NCBI RefSeq assembly: GCF_963669205.1
Contig: NZ_OY769915.1
Span: forward strand, 4,624,001-4,688,000
Length of the DNA stretch: 64,000 nt
Reading direction: 5' to 3'
Origin: an uncultured Roseibium sp.
Lineage (GTDB): Bacteria > Pseudomonadota > Alphaproteobacteria > Rhizobiales > Stappiaceae
In this document: one piece after another, positions 1-8,826 of the stretch
How positions within the stretch are numbered: the first letter of the stretch is position 1
Layout of the letters: every line of letters starts with the position of its first letter
Made by a program: the position numbers and the translations under genes
The notes under the pieces: generated by a model
Databases searched by the model: none
Told to the model about the DNA's origin: nothing
Seen by the model: only the letters and a program-made list of their open reading frames with translations

Positions 1-1105
1 TGCCCGGATTTCGCAACTGTCCGTCGGAGAGAAGCAGCGGGTGGAAATTCTCAAGGCGCTTTACCGCGACGCCCGCGTTCTCGTTCTTGATGAACCGACC
101 GCCGTGCTGACGCCTCAGGAATCCGACACCCTGTTCTCGACCCTGAAGAAGCTCGCAGCGGACGGGCTGGCAATCATTTTCATATCCCACAAGCTGGCCG
201 AGGTGATCGCCTCGTCCCATCGCGTTGCGGTGTTGCGGGGCGGACGCAAGGTCGCCGATCTTGCCACTGCCGAGTGCGATCTGCGCAAGCTGGCGGAACT
301 CATGGTCGGACACGAGATCGTTGAAACAGTGCGCGGCAAGGGATCACCCGGAGCCCCCCTGCTCGTTCTGAACAGCGTTTCGGCAGGCAGCGGACGCGAT
401 GCCCTGCATGGCGTGGACCTCACGCTGAACGCGGGCGAAATCCTTGGGATCGCGGGTGTTTCGGGCAATGGCCAGACCATGCTCGCCCGCGTCATTTCGG
501 GACTACAGGCTCCGGCATCGGGAACGATGACCCTTGCCGGCTCTGAAGAAACCGGTGCCAGCGCGCGCAAGATGATTGACGCAGGTCTTGCCCGCATCCC
601 CGAAGACCGTCATCACGACGGCATCGTCGGGGCGATGAGCGTTTCGGAGAACCTTGCCATCGAATCCATCCGAAAGCCGCAGAACCAGCGCTTCGGACTG
701 CTGCGCTTTTCGGCCATGCGCGAAACCGCCAGGCGGCTGATAGCGGCCTATGACATCCGCTGCCAGGGAGAGGACAGCCAGGCGCGGCTGCTTTCCGGCG
801 GCAACATCCAGAAAATCGTGCTCGCACGGACCCTTGATCCCGAACCGCAAGTGGTCCTCGCAGCGCAGCCGTCCCGTGGCCTGGATGTCGGCGCGACTTC
901 CGACGTTCACAAACGCCTTCTGGCCGCACGTGACCGGGGCGCAGGCGTAATCCTGATATCCGAGGATCTCGATGAACTCATGCGCCTGTCCGACCGGATC
1001 GCGGTCATGCATCGTGGCGCGCTTTCGGCGGCGGACCCGACCGAAGACCTGGATCGCGGAACACTCGGATTGCGCATGGCCGGCCAGAGTGGAGAAGCAG
1101 CATGA
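1..1105 (+). CDS. Nucleoside/nucleobase ABC importer ATPase, 5'-truncated by window edge
   Basis: This is the C-terminal part of a double-ATPase (two ABC domains in one chain) of the type that serves BmpA-family nucleoside and simple-sugar importers. The first complete codon is at base 2, and the chain enters at the first ABC signature (LSVGEKQR) followed by Walker B (VLVLDEPTA). The second half keeps GVSGNGQT in place of a canonical Walker A lysine loop, the PEDRHHDG segment, signature LSGGNIQK and AAQPSRGLDVGA, all usual for the second domain of this subfamily. It overlaps the downstream permease start by 4 bases (ATGA), so the subunits are probably translationally coupled. The N-terminal domain lies outside the window. 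The substrate is inferred from the cytosine deaminase at the operon end. Confidence 0.9.
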   Translation, partial: ARISQLSVGEKQRVEILKALYRDARVLVLDEPTAVLTPQESDTLFSTLKKLAADGLAIIFISHKLAEVIASSHRVAVLRGGRKVADLATAECDLRKLAELMVGHEIVETVRGKGSPGAPLLVLNSVSAGSGRDALHGVDLTLNAGEILGIAGVSGNGQTMLARVISGLQAPASGTMTLAGSEETGASARKMIDAGLARIPEDRHHDGIVGAMSVSENLAIESIRKPQNQRFGLLRFSAMRETARRLIAAYDIRCQGEDSQARLLSGGNIQKIVLARTLDPEPQVVLAAQPSRGLDVGATSDVHKRLLAARDRGAGVILISEDLDELMRLSDRIAVMHRGALSAADPTEDLDRGTLGLRMAGQSGEAA

Positions 1106-2184
1106 TCCGGTTTGAACCCCGCCCGCCGGCATCCGTTTCCCGTATGCTTGGCGTCTCTCTTGCCGCAGCCGTGGCCGCGTTGGTTCTGGCCGCCATACCC
1201 ATGCTGTTTGCAGGTTTGTCGGTTTTCGAGGCCTATGGTCTCATGGTCAAGGGTGCGTTCGGGTCCCTTTTCGCCTTTACCGAGATGCTGACACGCGCAA
1301 CACCGCTGATCCTGACCGGGCTCGCGGCAGCGGTTGCCTTTCGGGCCAAGCTCTGGAACATCGGCGCTGAAGGTCAGTTGTATATCGGGGCGCTGGCTGC
1401 TGTTGCCGTCGGTACCGGCGCCATTTCCGCTCCGGCTTTCGTTCTCATACCGATGGTGGTTCTCGCGGGCGCCCTGGCGGGCGGCCTGCTGATACTCGGC
1501 CCCACCCTGTTGAAAACCCGGCTGGGCGTGGATGAAGTCGTCACGACCCTTCTTTTGAACTTCATCGTCCTGCTCTTCGTACAGATGATGCTGGAAGGCC
1601 CGATGCAGGATCCGATGGGAATGGGCTGGCCGCAGTCGGAACCGATCCTCGATGAAGCCGCTCTGCCCAAGCTTCTGGAGCGCATGCGCATTCACTGGGG
1701 CCTCGTTCTGGCGCTGGCGGCCTCGCTGGGTGTCTATTTTCTTTTGAAGCGAACGGTCTGGGGGTTCGAGATCCGGGCTGTCGGCGAAAACGCGGCCGCG
1801 GCCCGCCACGCGGGCATTCCTGTCACCGCAACGTTCATGCGCGTCGGCCTTCTCTCGGGCGCACTTGCGGGCATTGCCGGCGTCGGAGAAGTCGCCGGAC
1901 TGAAAGGCTATCTCACCGCGGACCTGTCGCCCGGTTTCGGCTATTCCGGCATCGTTGTCGCCATGCTTGCGGGCCTGTCCCCCATCGGCGTCGTTTTCGC
2001 GGCCCTTTTCATTGCCAGCATCTTTGTCGGCGCGGATTCCATGTCGCGTGCCACTGGCGTGTCCAATTACCTGGCGGACCTGATCGTCGCCATGGCGCTC
2101 CTGTGCGTCCTCGTCTCCGGCCTGTTCCTGCGCTTCCGTGTGAGGTTCATTACTGCGCCGTCGACCAAGGAGGTCGGCCAATGA
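1102..2184 (+). CDS. ABC importer permease, first of two (nucleoside/BmpA-type)
   Basis: A 360-residue inner-membrane permease of the branched-chain/RbsC-like superfamily. An N-terminal hydrophobic helix at about residues 12-38 is followed by roughly eight to ten more membrane segments. AKLWNIGAEGQLYIG and GVDEVVTTLLLN are typical of the larger permease of BmpA-associated importers. It starts inside the ATPase stop codon and its own stop overlaps the next permease start, so ATPase, permease 1 and permease 2 form one coupled unit that would assemble as a heterodimeric channel. The periplasmic binding protein is not in the window and would lie upstream. Confidence 0.9.
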   Translation: MIRFEPRPPASVSRMLGVSLAAAVAALVLAAIPMLFAGLSVFEAYGLMVKGAFGSLFAFTEMLTRATPLILTGLAAAVAFRAKLWNIGAEGQLYIGALAAVAVGTGAISAPAFVLIPMVVLAGALAGGLLILGPTLLKTRLGVDEVVTTLLLNFIVLLFVQMMLEGPMQDPMGMGWPQSEPILDEAALPKLLERMRIHWGLVLALAASLGVYFLLKRTVWGFEIRAVGENAAAARHAGIPVTATFMRVGLLSGALAGIAGVGEVAGLKGYLTADLSPGFGYSGIVVAMLAGLSPIGVVFAALFIASIFVGADSMSRATGVSNYLADLIVAMALLCVLVSGLFLRFRVRFITAPSTKEVGQ

Positions 2185-3125
2185 TCGAAATCATCGACAT
2201 TCTTTTCTCCTCCAATTTCTGGGCCGCGGCCCTGCGCATTGCCACACCGCTGATCTTCGGCGTGATCGGAGCCCTGATCTGCGAGCGCGCAGGCGTGCTC
2301 AATCTCGGCATCGAGGGGATTTTCACCGCTGGCGCCATGGCCGGATGGATGGCGGTCTGGCTCGGGGCCGGCCTTTGGGGCGGCGTTCTGGTCGCCGCGT
2401 TTGCCGGCGCGGTCTTCGGACTGATCCACGCGATCCTGACCGTGCCGCTGGGGCTCTCCCAGCACGTCTCGGGCATCGGCGTGACGCTGTTTGCCACGTC
2501 CCTGAGCTATTTCATGTACAGGACGGCCCTGCCGGACGTGTCCTCCCCTCCCCGGATCGACGCCTTCCAGCCTCTCGACATTCCGGTTCTGAGCGAGTTG
2601 CCGTTCATCGGTCCGGCCCTGTTTCAGCAGACACCGCTGACCTTCCTGGCGCTGTTCCTGGTGCTCGCGACGGCTTATGTCCTGTACAGAACCCCGCTCG
2701 GGCTCGCGATCCAGGCCGTTGGCGACAACCCGGCTGCGGTCGAATCCCAGGGACTTTCCGTCTACGCCATCCGCATGGGCACCGTTGTCGCGGGCTCGGC
2801 AATCATGGCTCTTGGTGGCGCCTTCCTGACGATGTCCGCATTCGATGCGTTTTTCTTCGGCATGGTCAACGGCCGGGGCTGGATCTGTATCGCACTCACG
2901 GTCTTTGCGTCCTGGCGTCCCGGCAAGGCGTTGATCGGCGCCCTGCTCTTCGGAGCGTTCGATGCCTTCCAGGTGCGGCTCCAGACAGAAGTCGGCAGCT
3001 TCATCCCCGGCCAGATCTTCCTGATGATGCCCTATATCCTGTCGATTGCAGCGCTTATCGTCGTGGCAAGACGGGCCGACTATCCGCGCGCGCTGCTCGT
3101 TCCGTATTTCCGGGGCCAACGCTGA
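2181..3125 (+). CDS. ABC importer permease, second of two (nucleoside/BmpA-type)
   Basis: A 314-residue membrane protein paired with the preceding permease. The open frame extends upstream to 2103, but I start it at the ATG that overlaps the previous stop (ATGA at 2181-2184), with AGGAGG-like sequence (aaggaggtc) just upstream. ERAGVLNLGIEGIFTAGA is the characteristic motif of the smaller permease in nucleoside/BmpA importers, and about eight hydrophobic segments follow. The stop is 11 bases before the cytosine deaminase gene, supporting a single operon. Confidence 0.9.
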   Translation: MIEIIDILFSSNFWAAALRIATPLIFGVIGALICERAGVLNLGIEGIFTAGAMAGWMAVWLGAGLWGGVLVAAFAGAVFGLIHAILTVPLGLSQHVSGIGVTLFATSLSYFMYRTALPDVSSPPRIDAFQPLDIPVLSELPFIGPALFQQTPLTFLALFLVLATAYVLYRTPLGLAIQAVGDNPAAVESQGLSVYAIRMGTVVAGSAIMALGGAFLTMSAFDAFFFGMVNGRGWICIALTVFASWRPGKALIGALLFGAFDAFQVRLQTEVGSFIPGQIFLMMPYILSIAALIVVARRADYPRALLVPYFRGQR

Positions 3126-3136
3126 GGTAACACCCG

Positions 3137-4429
3137 ATGAGTTTCGATCTTCTGGTAAAGAACGCGAACCTGCCCGACGGTCGAACCGGCGTCGACATCG
3201 CCTGCAGAAACGGCCTGATCGAGGCCGTTGAGGCGGGCATAGATGTTGATGCGCGCGACATCATCGATGCGGCGGGAAAACTGGTCTCACCGCCCTTCAT
3301 CGACAGTCACTTTCACATGGATGCGACGCTCTCTCTCGGACTGCCGCGCATGAACCGCAGCGGCACGCTGCTGGAAGGGATCGCGCTTTGGGGAGAACTC
3401 AAGGAAATCCTCACGGTCGAGGCCGTTGTCGAGCGGGCTCTGAAATACTGCGACCTTGCCGTTGCGCAGGGACTGCTCGCCATCCGCACCCATGTGGATG
3501 TCTGCGACGACCGTCTGACCGGTGTCAAAGGCCTTCTGGAAGTCCGCGAGAAAGTCCGGGACTACATCGATTTGCAACTGGTCGCCTTTCCGCAGGATGG
3601 CCTCTACAGGTCACCGAACGCGGAAAAGAACCTGCTCACGGCACTCGACATGGGTGTCGACATCGTCGGCGGCATCCCGCATTTCGAGCGCACCATGGAC
3701 GATGGCGCCAGGTCGGTTGCCAGATTGTGTGAAATCGCCGCCGAACGCGGCCTGATGGTCGACATGCATTGCGACGAGACCGATGATCCGATGTCGCGCC
3801 ACATCGAAACGCTCGCATACGAGACGCAGCGGCTCGGGCTTCAGGGGCGTGTCGCCGGATCACATCTCACCTCCATGCACTCGATGGACAACTACTACGT
3901 TTCCAAACTTCTGCCGCTGATTGCCGAGGCCGGGGTGCACGCGATCGCCAATCCGCTGATCAATATCACCCTTCAGGGCCGCCATGACACCTATCCCAAG
4001 CGGCGTGGCCAGACCCGTGTACCGGAACTTCGGTCCTACGGCGTCAATGTCTCCTTCGGCCACGACTGCGTGATGGACCCCTGGTATTCGATGGGCTCCG
4101 GCGACATGCTCGAAGTCGCTTCCATGGGACTTCACGTCGCCCAGATGACCAGCCGCGACGACATCCGCTATGCCTATGACTGCGTCACCTCGCATCCGGC
4201 AAAGGCGATGGGATTGAACGGGTACGGACTGGACAAGGGATGCAAGGCCGACTTCGTGGTGCTGCAGGCGCGCGACACGATCGAGGCGATCCGCCTGAAG
4301 GCGACCCGGCTCAAGGTAATCAAGGCCGGCCGCGTCATTGCCGCAACGCCCGCGCGCAAGGCCGATCTGTTCCTTGCGGACCGGCCCGCGGCAGTCGATC
4401 CAAGCAGCTATGCACCGAACGAGAGTTGA
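3137..4429 (+). CDS. codA: Cytosine deaminase-like amidohydrolase
   Basis: A 430-residue metal-dependent amidohydrolase that matches the cytosine deaminase (CodA) pattern: cytosine to uracil plus ammonia in the cytosol. Visible metal and catalytic motifs are H58-x-H60 (SHFHMD), HCDETDD near residue 214, SHLTSMHS, and the FGHDCVMDPW segment with the metal-binding Asp. NPLINITLQGRHDTYPKRRG closely resembles the substrate-lid region of CodA. A GAGGT Shine-Dalgarno lies 7 bases before the ATG. As last gene of the importer operon it suggests the transported compound is cytosine or a related nucleobase/nucleoside. Related deaminases (isocytosine, creatinine, ammelide) cannot be excluded by eye. Confidence 0.85.
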   Translation: MSFDLLVKNANLPDGRTGVDIACRNGLIEAVEAGIDVDARDIIDAAGKLVSPPFIDSHFHMDATLSLGLPRMNRSGTLLEGIALWGELKEILTVEAVVERALKYCDLAVAQGLLAIRTHVDVCDDRLTGVKGLLEVREKVRDYIDLQLVAFPQDGLYRSPNAEKNLLTALDMGVDIVGGIPHFERTMDDGARSVARLCEIAAERGLMVDMHCDETDDPMSRHIETLAYETQRLGLQGRVAGSHLTSMHSMDNYYVSKLLPLIAEAGVHAIANPLINITLQGRHDTYPKRRGQTRVPELRSYGVNVSFGHDCVMDPWYSMGSGDMLEVASMGLHVAQMTSRDDIRYAYDCVTSHPAKAMGLNGYGLDKGCKADFVVLQARDTIEAIRLKATRLKVIKAGRVIAATPARKADLFLADRPAAVDPSSYAPNES

Positions 4430-4565
4430 TATGGGCGTGCCTTCCTCATCCTGGGGACGGCCGCAAGGTACGAATCCGTGGCCCATCTTGCGAGGTTCCG
4501 CGTCGCTCCAAACCTCAGGATGAGGTCGCGCCGGGAACAGCGGTCGCGAATTTGAAAAAGCCCCA

Positions 4566-4905
4566 CCGCGGTCATTGCCAGACCTGATCTGGCAATCCAT
4601 GCCATTGCCTCACTGCGGTCGATCACTGCGCAACTGGAGACGGAACGGCATGGATGCCATGGTCAAGCCCACTGCTGTCCGGTTTAACCCGAAATGGATC
4701 TGGTGAGGAGATCCGCAGCCTATGAGCTTGTCATTCCGGCTGAAGCGCAGCGGAAGGCCGGAACCCAGTAACCACCGGATTTTCCGTCTTGTTTCAGTCT
4801 CCGGCCACACGGAATACTGGGTCCCGGTCTTGCCGCTTTCACGGCAAACCGGGACGACAAATCGGGGGAACAATTCCGTATCCCGATTTGGAGGCTCGAT
4901 GGAAG
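4566..4905 (+). repeat. Repeat unit copy A (REP-like composite)
   Basis: Copy A of a long direct repeat. It shares with copy B the order: CAGACCTGATCTGGCAATCC, a block around GGAGACGGAACGGCATGG, GTCATTCCGGCTGAAGCGCA, and a palindromic block where CCCGGTCTTGC is answered by GCAAACCGGGA. Corresponding bases are 447 apart at the left end (4579 against 5026). The palindromic sub-blocks recur near 51.6-51.95 kb, so this looks like a mosaic of dispersed intergenic repeats. Confidence 0.75.
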
Positions 4906-5010
4906 CGCCGCCCGCTCCGAGTACGCCACATCATCCTTCGACGCTACGCGTCGCTTCGCACCTCAGGATGAGGCTGCACTGGAAACCAACGCAACCATTT
5001 CGCAAAAATC

Positions 5011-5345
5011 CGCAGCGGTCACTGCCAGACCTGATCTGGCAATCCATGCCATTGCCTCACTGCGATCGATGGCTGCGCAACTGGAGACGGAACGGCATGG
5101 ATGCCATGGTCGAGCCGATTACCGTCCGGTTTAACCCGCAATGGATCTGGTGAGGTGATCCGCAGCCAGGGAACTTGTCATTCCGGCTGAAGCGCAGCGG
5201 AAGGCCGGAACCCAGTACCCCCTTGTTTCTCCGATTTGCATTCATCTTCGGCCACACGGAATACTGGGTCCCGGTCTTGCAGCTGCGCAGCAAACCGGGA
5301 TGACAAATCCGGGAAACGATTTCGCATCCCGACTCGGCACCCGAA
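5011..5345 (+). repeat. Repeat unit copy B (REP-like composite)
   Basis: Copy B of the unit at 4566-4905, same orientation, roughly 85-90 percent identical by eye with small substitutions and indels. The inverted arms around CCCGGTCTTGCAGCTGCG / CGCAGCAAACCGGGATG would fold into a hairpin. It ends about 200 bases before the stop of the convergent chemoreceptor gene. Confidence 0.75.
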
Positions 5346-5475
5346 GAAATTACTCTCCGTTCCAAAGGACAGATGTACGACAGTGTTTTCTAAACCTGAC
5401 AGCTCTGGGTAGAGCCATGGCATGAGTTGCAACTAGATCCTGGAGCGCGATGCGCTTGGCGACGTCTGTCAAACG

Positions 5476-5510
5476 AAAACAGGCCCCGGCGGTGCACCGG
5501 GGCCTGTTCC
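5476..5510 (-). terminator. Rho-independent terminator of the chemoreceptor gene
   Basis: On the minus strand a 9-bp GC-rich stem (AGGCCCCGG with CCGGGGCCT, arms at 5481-5489 and 5497-5505, 7-base loop) is followed by GTTTTCGTTT. It lies about 40 bases past the chemoreceptor stop. Confidence 0.8.
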
Positions 5511-5547
5511 ACTTCGCGTATCTGAAAGCCTGGATCGCCGTTGCGCC

Positions 5548-7674
5548 TTAGGCAGCCGCCACTGCCTTGAGGAACCGGTCGACGGTTTCGCGCAGATCCG
5601 TGGTACGGGCATTCACATCAGTGGATGCGTTCAGCACCTGCCCTGCCGAAGAACTGGTCACCTGGGCCTTTTCGGAGATCGTGATGATGGTCTGCGCGAC
5701 GTCCTGCGTTCCCTTAGCGGCATCCTGGACGTTGCCGGAAATCTCGTTCGTTGCAGCGCCCTGCTGTTCAACCGCCGCGGCAATCGTACCGGTATATTCG
5801 TCTACCTGGCTCATCGTCTCGGTGATCCCGGCGATTGCGGAAACGGCTTCCTTGGTGGCCGCCTGGACTTCCGTGATCTGCCCCTCGATCTCTTCCGTGG
5901 CCTTTGCCGTCTGCGTGGCAAGCTCCTTGACCTCGGAAGCAACAACGGCGAACCCGCGTCCGGCTTCCCCGGCCCGCGCGGCCTCGATCGTGGCGTTGAG
6001 CGCCAGCAGGTTGGTCTGCTCCGCGATTGCCGAAATCAGATTGACGACATCGCCGATCCTCTGCGCCGATTCCGCGAGACCTTCGATCTTGGTGTTCGTC
6101 TGCATCGCGGCTTGTGTCGCACTCTGCACGATATCGGTGGTCGACTGGACCTGACGGCGGATTTCCTGGATGGATGCCGACAGCTCTTCCGAAGCAGAGG
6201 CCACGGTTTGCACGTTGGTCGAGGCAGCTTCCGAAGCACTGGACGCATTGGAAGCTTCACCGGCCGTCTCATCCGCAACGCCGTTGAGTTCCTCGGCAGC
6301 CGTCCGCATCTGCTCGCTGTTGCTGTAGACGGCATCGAGCATCTGTGTGACTTCGGATCTGAAATCGGATATGAGGCTCGCGACCGCATCCGATTGCCGT
6401 GCCTGTTCGAAAGATGTTTCCTTCTGCTCCTGTTCCAGCCGCTCGCGCTCAAGTGCGTTTTCACGGAAAATACGGACCGAAGCAGCCATCTCGGTGATTT
6501 CGTCACGTGCCGATTGCACCGGGACATCGACGCTCGTATCCCCGCCGGCCAGCTTGTTCATGATATCGCCGAGACAGGAGATACGCCCCGATAGTCCCCT
6601 GGCCGTGACCAGGCCGAACAGGCCGGCGATCAGTGCACAGACGATCGCGCTTGCGAAAATCCAGATCTGCAGCGTTGTCAGCGGTGCCAGAACCTCGCTG
6701 GCCGCCTGCACGACGACGACGGCATAGCTCTGGCCGAACGCGGTGACCGGAACGATCGCTGCAAAGACGTCCTGCCCGTTGAAATCCGGCAGGCGCGTGA
6801 AGGTGTTCCCGCCTCCCATTGATGCGGCGATCTCCGGTGCGTTGAACCTGTCGCTGAGCAGTTCCGAAACGTCGGCCGTGCGCAGGCTGTCGTTCATCGC
6901 GAGACCGTCCCCGTTGAGAAGCAGCGTCTCACCGGTTTCTCCCAGTCCCGCGAACTTGCCGAGCAACGTTGTGACTTCACTTGTCGGCGCTTCGTAGACC
7001 ACCATGCCGATCGTCTTGCTGCCGACCGAAATCGGGGCTGCAAGAAAACCGGTGGCCTCGTTGTTCCGTCCCGGATAATGCTCCGGATCATAGGCTACCA
7101 CCGCCTCATTGCCGTCCACGACGATCGTCTTGTAGGCATCGGCCAGGGGCGTGTCCTGCCAGGTTTCGGCCTGAACGTTCACACCGAAGTCATCCAGCTT
7201 GCGCGCGCTGTAGATGACGTCGCCATTGAGGTTGACAAGCAAAAGGTCTGGAAAATTGTTTGCGTCCGCAAAGTCGCGGAGCGGTGTGTGATGCTTGGCA
7301 TGGGACTTGTCGTAGGGCTTGCGCCCGGCCTTAACCAACTGGTCCCGCTCTTCGACCGGGTGCGGGTTGTCCGTCACATAGATCTTCGTGAGCGTTGCGG
7401 AAGCCTTGTCCTTGTACTTGGCCCAGGCGGTATCAAAAGCACTATAGGCCGCCCTGAGCGTCTTGCCCTGGACATGCCCTTCGATCGTTCTCTGTTTCCC
7501 GTGATAAAGTTCCAGCAGGCTGTCCCGGCGGCTCTCGGCCAATGCCATCAATCGCTGTTCTGCCTGTCCCTTGACGGTGTTCGCGCTTGAAACGTAACTT
7601 GCGATGCCAACGCCCGCAGAACACAGAAGCGCTATCCCTAGGACAAGCGCTGGAAGTTTTGCCGCAACCTTCAC
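5548..7674 (-). CDS. Methyl-accepting chemotaxis protein (double-Cache, HAMP, signalling domain)
   Basis: A 708-residue transmembrane chemoreceptor. Order: helix about residues 4-26, large periplasmic sensor of dCache type to about 335, second helix about 338-360, HAMP about 360-410, and a cytoplasmic signalling hairpin whose tip EQTNLLALNATIEAARAGE lies near residue 555. It would control CheA and thus flagellar rotation. I start at GTG 7674, because GGAG (7684-7681) sits 6 bases upstream; an in-frame TTG at 7686 would place that GGAG inside the gene. There is no CheR-tethering pentapeptide at the C-terminus (ends KAVAAA). A secreted Cache protein is encoded just upstream on the same strand. 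Confidence 0.93.
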   Translation of the reverse strand: MKVAAKLPALVLGIALLCSAGVGIASYVSSANTVKGQAEQRLMALAESRRDSLLELYHGKQRTIEGHVQGKTLRAAYSAFDTAWAKYKDKASATLTKIYVTDNPHPVEERDQLVKAGRKPYDKSHAKHHTPLRDFADANNFPDLLLVNLNGDVIYSARKLDDFGVNVQAETWQDTPLADAYKTIVVDGNEAVVAYDPEHYPGRNNEATGFLAAPISVGSKTIGMVVYEAPTSEVTTLLGKFAGLGETGETLLLNGDGLAMNDSLRTADVSELLSDRFNAPEIAASMGGGNTFTRLPDFNGQDVFAAIVPVTAFGQSYAVVVVQAASEVLAPLTTLQIWIFASAIVCALIAGLFGLVTARGLSGRISCLGDIMNKLAGGDTSVDVPVQSARDEITEMAASVRIFRENALERERLEQEQKETSFEQARQSDAVASLISDFRSEVTQMLDAVYSNSEQMRTAAEELNGVADETAGEASNASSASEAASTNVQTVASASEELSASIQEIRRQVQSTTDIVQSATQAAMQTNTKIEGLAESAQRIGDVVNLISAIAEQTNLLALNATIEAARAGEAGRGFAVVASEVKELATQTAKATEEIEGQITEVQAATKEAVSAIAGITETMSQVDEYTGTIAAAVEQQGAATNEISGNVQDAAKGTQDVAQTIITISEKAQVTSSSAGQVLNASTDVNARTTDLRETVDRFLKAVAAA

Positions 7675-7726
7675 GGAATTCTCCAAAGTCTCGCGGGAAG
7701 GCGATGCCTTCCCGCATGGGTGTAGA

Positions 7727-8299
7727 TCAGAGGTTTTCGACGTTCACACCGAAGGTAACGGCTCCGATTGCTTCGCCGCTCTCCGGGTCGACGACCGTGA
7801 CGCTCACCTGGCTCTGGAGGGTTTGCGTGCTTTCATCTTCTTCCAGCTCACTGATGTGCACGGCACCCTTACCGTTGGAATAGGTGTCCTGCCATTTTGC
7901 TTCGTCGCCCTGCCAGTAGTCGGAGGTGACGTCGCTCTGGCCGACATTCAGGCCCTTGCCGTCCATGACGAAAATTTCAGTGAAGAGACCATCGCTGCTT
8001 TCCTGGACATCGGTCAGGAAGGTCGACAGCGGGCGTTCCAGCACCGTATCGATCATCGGCTGGTCGACAGCCTCAGCTTCCGCGCGCCAGGTTTTATCGA
8101 GTGCATCGATCTTGGCCTGGTCGAAGGCAGCCGTTTCGCCGTTCTGGGCGCGGACAGCGTCAATAACTTCGCTGGAGGTGGCGATCTCGGCGATCTTTCC
8201 TGCAGCCAGCGTTTTCAATTCGCTTTCGAATTCATTTGCGGCCGCTGTACCGGCAAACAAGAAGCAAAGTGCAGTTGTAGTGTAGACGAGATTTTTCAT
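7727..8299 (-). CDS. Secreted single Cache/PDC-domain sensor protein
   Basis: A 190-residue protein with a clear signal peptide (positive MKN, hydrophobic stretch, cleavage after GTAAA near residue 21) and no other membrane segment, so periplasmic. The segment IFVMDGKGLNVGQSDVTSDYW followed by QGDEAKWQ is a typical Cache/PDC ligand-sensor fold motif, here free-standing rather than fused to a signalling domain. GGGAGAG lies 6 bases before the ATG. It is 52 bases upstream of the chemoreceptor and probably cotranscribed, so it may modulate that receptor or bind the same ligand; that is inference. Confidence 0.8.
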   Translation of the reverse strand: MKNLVYTTTALCFLFAGTAAANEFESELKTLAAGKIAEIATSSEVIDAVRAQNGETAAFDQAKIDALDKTWRAEAEAVDQPMIDTVLERPLSTFLTDVQESSDGLFTEIFVMDGKGLNVGQSDVTSDYWQGDEAKWQDTYSNGKGAVHISELEEDESTQTLQSQVSVTVVDPESGEAIGAVTFGVNVENL

Positions 8300-8826
8300 T
8301 ATGCTCTCCCAAGGTTTTCAACCCGGGGTAAGCATGACTTCTGCAGATTAAAATTCAGTATATGAAGAACTTAATGCTTAAAATAACAAAATATTAAGTC
8401 GAGAGTTGAGAAAAATACTAATATAGAAAACGAATGTATTTTTCGAATTACTCTATTCTTGATTGAAATTTACAATCGCAGAACGAAATTCAAAGTTCAA
8501 AAAAGCGGACAAGACCCAGATTTCCGCTTCAAAAGCAGACCGCTACGAGTTTGCGTAACGAAAGACCGGCCGTAAGATACCCGCATGACGCGAAGCTGCC
8601 CCGCTCCAGGTGACTGTCCGAATCGGGCCAAACTGGACGTCGCCGGGAAAAACGATCCCTTTGGCACAGATATTGTGCCCGCTGTTGCATCGCGCACGCT
8701 TTTCCGCTATACGCGCGCTCGCGCCTGCACCCCTGGAGGAGGCGCATCTGGACCGATCCCGAACAACTCAGGTCATGTCGATACGGTGGTTCGCCGGTCC
8801 GCTACCATACACTCAAGGAGTTTGCC
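8300..8826. other. Divergent intergenic region, AT-rich left half
   Basis: Bases 8340-8500 are markedly AT-rich compared with the surrounding sequence and lie upstream of the minus-strand Cache/chemoreceptor pair, including a TATACT-like hexamer on the minus strand at 8362-8357 but no convincing -35 at normal spacing. The right half contains the rplY promoter and leader. Frames that read through 8585-8848 lack a ribosome-binding site and overlap the L25 start, so I see no gene here. Confidence 0.6.
8685..8713 (+). promoter_or_regulatory. Candidate sigma70 promoter for rplY-pth
   Basis: TTGCAT (8685-8690), a 17-base spacer, then TATACG (8708-8713). It would give a leader of about 105 bases before the L25 start. 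Confidence 0.5.

Larger units (their letters stand above)
4430..5547. repeat. Repeat-rich intergenic island
   Basis: About 1.1 kb between the cytosine deaminase and the chemoreceptor gene with no credible gene. It contains two diverged copies of a ~340-base unit, several CCTCATCC...CTCAGGATGAGG inverted repeats (for example 4443-4523 and 4934-4972), and the chemoreceptor terminator. Open frames here run across the repeat copies and have no ribosome-binding sites or recognisable products. Confidence 0.75.

Noticed and set aside
907..2181. 424-codon minus-strand reading frame opposite the ABC importer genes
   Set aside because: Antisense shadow in GC-rich coding DNA; low-complexity charged translation, no ribosome site, lies over clear ATPase and permease genes.
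4722..5153. 143-codon plus-strand frame in the repeat island
   Set aside because: Runs across diverged repeat copies and lacks a ribosome site; not kept as a gene.
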